From Thermoleophilia bacterium (lineage in GTDB: Bacteria; Actinomycetota; Thermoleophilia; Gaiellales; F1-60-MAGs149), in the NCBI GenBank assembly GCA_016462095.1, contig JAEMTW010000015.1:1-15174 (forward strand): a stretch of 15,174 bases of DNA. Direction: 5' to 3'. The notes beneath the pieces are model-generated. The model did no database searches. It was not told the DNA's origin and saw nothing but the letters and a program-made list of their open reading frames with translations. The position numbers and the translations under genes are program-made. Below are positions 13,849 to 15,174 of this stretch, in pieces. The stretch's first letter is position 1. Every line of letters starts with the position of its first letter.

Positions 13849-15174
13849 CTAGAGGCGGGCGAAGTCGACTGGGGCGCCATCGACCCACGTCTCTTCGACT
13901 CGGATCGAGCGTAGGTCGTCGATGGTCGAGGCCAACGGATCGTCGGAGAGCACGACGAGGTCGGCCAGCTTGCCTGGCTCGAGTGAGCCGACGAGATGGT
14001 CGCGTTTCGTGGCCGCGGCACCATTGATCGTGTATCCACGCAGCGCCTGCTCGACTGTCAGGCAGAGCTCGGGACCGCCGAGCGTGGAGCCGTAGCGGGT
14101 CTGGCGCGTGACGGCCGCCCAGACAGCCTCGAGCGGATCCGGACCCGAAACCGGGGTGTCGGAACTGAGCACGATTGGCACGCCCGCATCGCGAAACAGG
14201 CCGTAAGGGTTGTAGCGATTCGCCTTCTCACCCAGCGCCTCGACCAGAGCATCGCCGACAAGATAGTGATGCGTCGGCTGAGGGATCGGGTAGATGCCAA
14301 GCTCGGCAATGCGGGCGATCTGCTCGTCGGTGGGCATGCCGCAGTGCTCGATGCGGTGGCGATGATCGTGTCGCTCGACATCGTCGAGCGCCTCGGTGAC
14401 GGCGTCGAGCACGATCTGGATTGCCGAATCGCCCTGTGCGTGTGTCCCCGTCTGAAGACCAAAGCGGTGAGCACGGCGGATCAGCCGCCGTAGCTCGGCA
14501 GGCTCGTGATAGAGCTGTCCGTGGTGACACGGATCGAAGCGATAGCCACTCTCGAAGTAGGCCGTCAGGCCCGTCAACGTGCCGTCGGCGTAGAGCTTGA
14601 GGCCGGCGAAGGCGAGGTGATCGTCGCCGAGGCGCGAGCGCAGGCCAAGCTCGATCAAGGCCTCAAGCAGCGTCGAGAGGGTCAGCATCGAGACGCGCAG
14701 TTGCAGTCGACCAGCATCGCGCGCCGACAGGTAGGTCTCCATCTCGCGGCGAGTCACTTGGCAGTCGGTCACCGACGTGATGCCGGCCTTGAGCAGCATC
14801 GTCTGGGCGTTGCAGAGCACATCGACGAGCCGCTCGGGCGCATCGGGAATGTGGATGTTCGGGCCGTGGTTGAGCGTCTTGACGCCGTCGGGCCCCGTGA
14901 TCAAGTCGATCGCGGCATCCCACATCACACCCGTCGGGTTGCCCTGCTCGTCGCGTTCGATGCGACCACCGGCGGGGTCCGGGAGGTCCTTCGTAATGCC
15001 GTTGAGAGCGAGGCAGTGGCTATTGACCATCACGCCATGGCCCGAGCGATGCATGACTGCGACCACTCGGTCGGTGGCGACGCGGTCGAGGTCGGGTGCC
15101 TCGGGATTACGCCGAACATCGAGATCGCCATGGTGGACGCCGAAGCCCCAGACGTCGGCGGTCGGTGGCAGCGA
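13849..15174 (-). CDS. YtcJ-like metal-dependent amidohydrolase (amidohydrolase-3), 5' end missing
   Basis: The reading frame is open through the right edge, so the start lies outside; 441 residues are visible of a family usually about 530-550 long. The visible part begins SLPPTADVWGFGVHHGDLDV and includes AVMHRSGHGVMVNSHCLALNGI, typical of this family. Further landmarks are KLYADGTLTG (likely metal-bridging Lys region), QTGTHAQGDSAIQIVLDAV, RIEHCGMPTDEQI (His ligands), IVLSSDTPVSGPDPLEAVWAAV (catalytic Asp) and the closing ATKRDHLVGSLEPGKLADLVVLSDDP. The N-terminal HxH motif is beyond the window. Members hydrolyse amide or formamide bonds of varied substrates; none is identified here. It converges on hemA across the inverted repeat. 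Confidence 0.87.
   Translation of the reverse strand, partial: SLPPTADVWGFGVHHGDLDVRRNPEAPDLDRVATDRVVAVMHRSGHGVMVNSHCLALNGITKDLPDPAGGRIERDEQGNPTGVMWDAAIDLITGPDGVKTLNHGPNIHIPDAPERLVDVLCNAQTMLLKAGITSVTDCQVTRREMETYLSARDAGRLQLRVSMLTLSTLLEALIELGLRSRLGDDHLAFAGLKLYADGTLTGLTAYFESGYRFDPCHHGQLYHEPAELRRLIRRAHRFGLQTGTHAQGDSAIQIVLDAVTEALDDVERHDHRHRIEHCGMPTDEQIARIAELGIYPIPQPTHHYLVGDALVEALGEKANRYNPYGLFRDAGVPIVLSSDTPVSGPDPLEAVWAAVTRQTRYGSTLGGPELCLTVEQALRGYTINGAAATKRDHLVGSLEPGKLADLVVLSDDPLASTIDDLRSIRVEETWVDGAPVDFARL

Noticed and set aside
13509..14039. Minus-strand open frame across the inverted repeat with a repeated peptide
   Set aside because: The repeated peptide only reflects the DNA inverted repeat; the frame overlaps the real hemA and amidohydrolase genes.

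Overview
The window is high-GC bacterial DNA. TANNNT -10 boxes, two apparently leaderless GTG starts and the overall gene style suggest an actinobacterium, perhaps of the Thermoleophilia or Acidimicrobiia type. That placement is an inference, because no rRNA or marker gene is present. I found 13 protein genes, two of them cut by the window edges, and no tRNA, rRNA, CRISPR array or insertion sequence.

Layout. (1) Positions 1-3612, minus strand: a membrane-anchored YVTN beta-propeller protein, a PhnZ/MIOX-like HD-domain di-iron oxygenase candidate, an intergenic gap with two back-to-back perfect palindromes, a sulfite-oxidase-fold molybdenum enzyme, its overlapping b-type cytochrome membrane partner, and the start of an amidohydrolase-2 gene. 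(2) Positions 3730-5312, plus strand: a RidA-family protein and a luciferase-like flavin oxidoreductase. (3) Positions 5322-5927, minus: a small lipoprotein, tail to tail with the flavoenzyme. (4) Positions 6054-11486: a catabolic cassette. A minus-strand operon of a fused HyuA-HyuB hydantoinase/oxoprolinase and an N-carbamoylsarcosine amidase-like cysteine hydrolase is divergent from a GntR/FCD regulator. (5) Positions 11516-13636, plus: a secreted TIM-barrel protein and 5-aminolevulinate synthase. (6) Positions 13849-15174, minus: a YtcJ-like amidohydrolase truncated at its 5' end.

How the genes may work together. The best-supported system is the cassette in (4). An ATP-dependent hydantoinase would open N-methylhydantoin to N-carbamoylsarcosine, and the amidase would release sarcosine, CO2 and ammonia; this is the lower part of one creatinine degradation route. 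The shared 78-base divergent region holds a 12-base perfect palindrome (AGTGTATACACT) that sits inside the spacer of a good hyuAB promoter and overlaps a candidate gntR -10 box. This is a compact picture of ligand-controlled repression.

The most striking non-coding element is a perfect 39-base inverted repeat (arms 13686-13724 and 13758-13796) almost centred between two convergent genes. A second strong stem-loop (5999-6047) lies 6 bases after the amidase stop codon. All functions are read from sequence motifs and memory of families; no searches were run.
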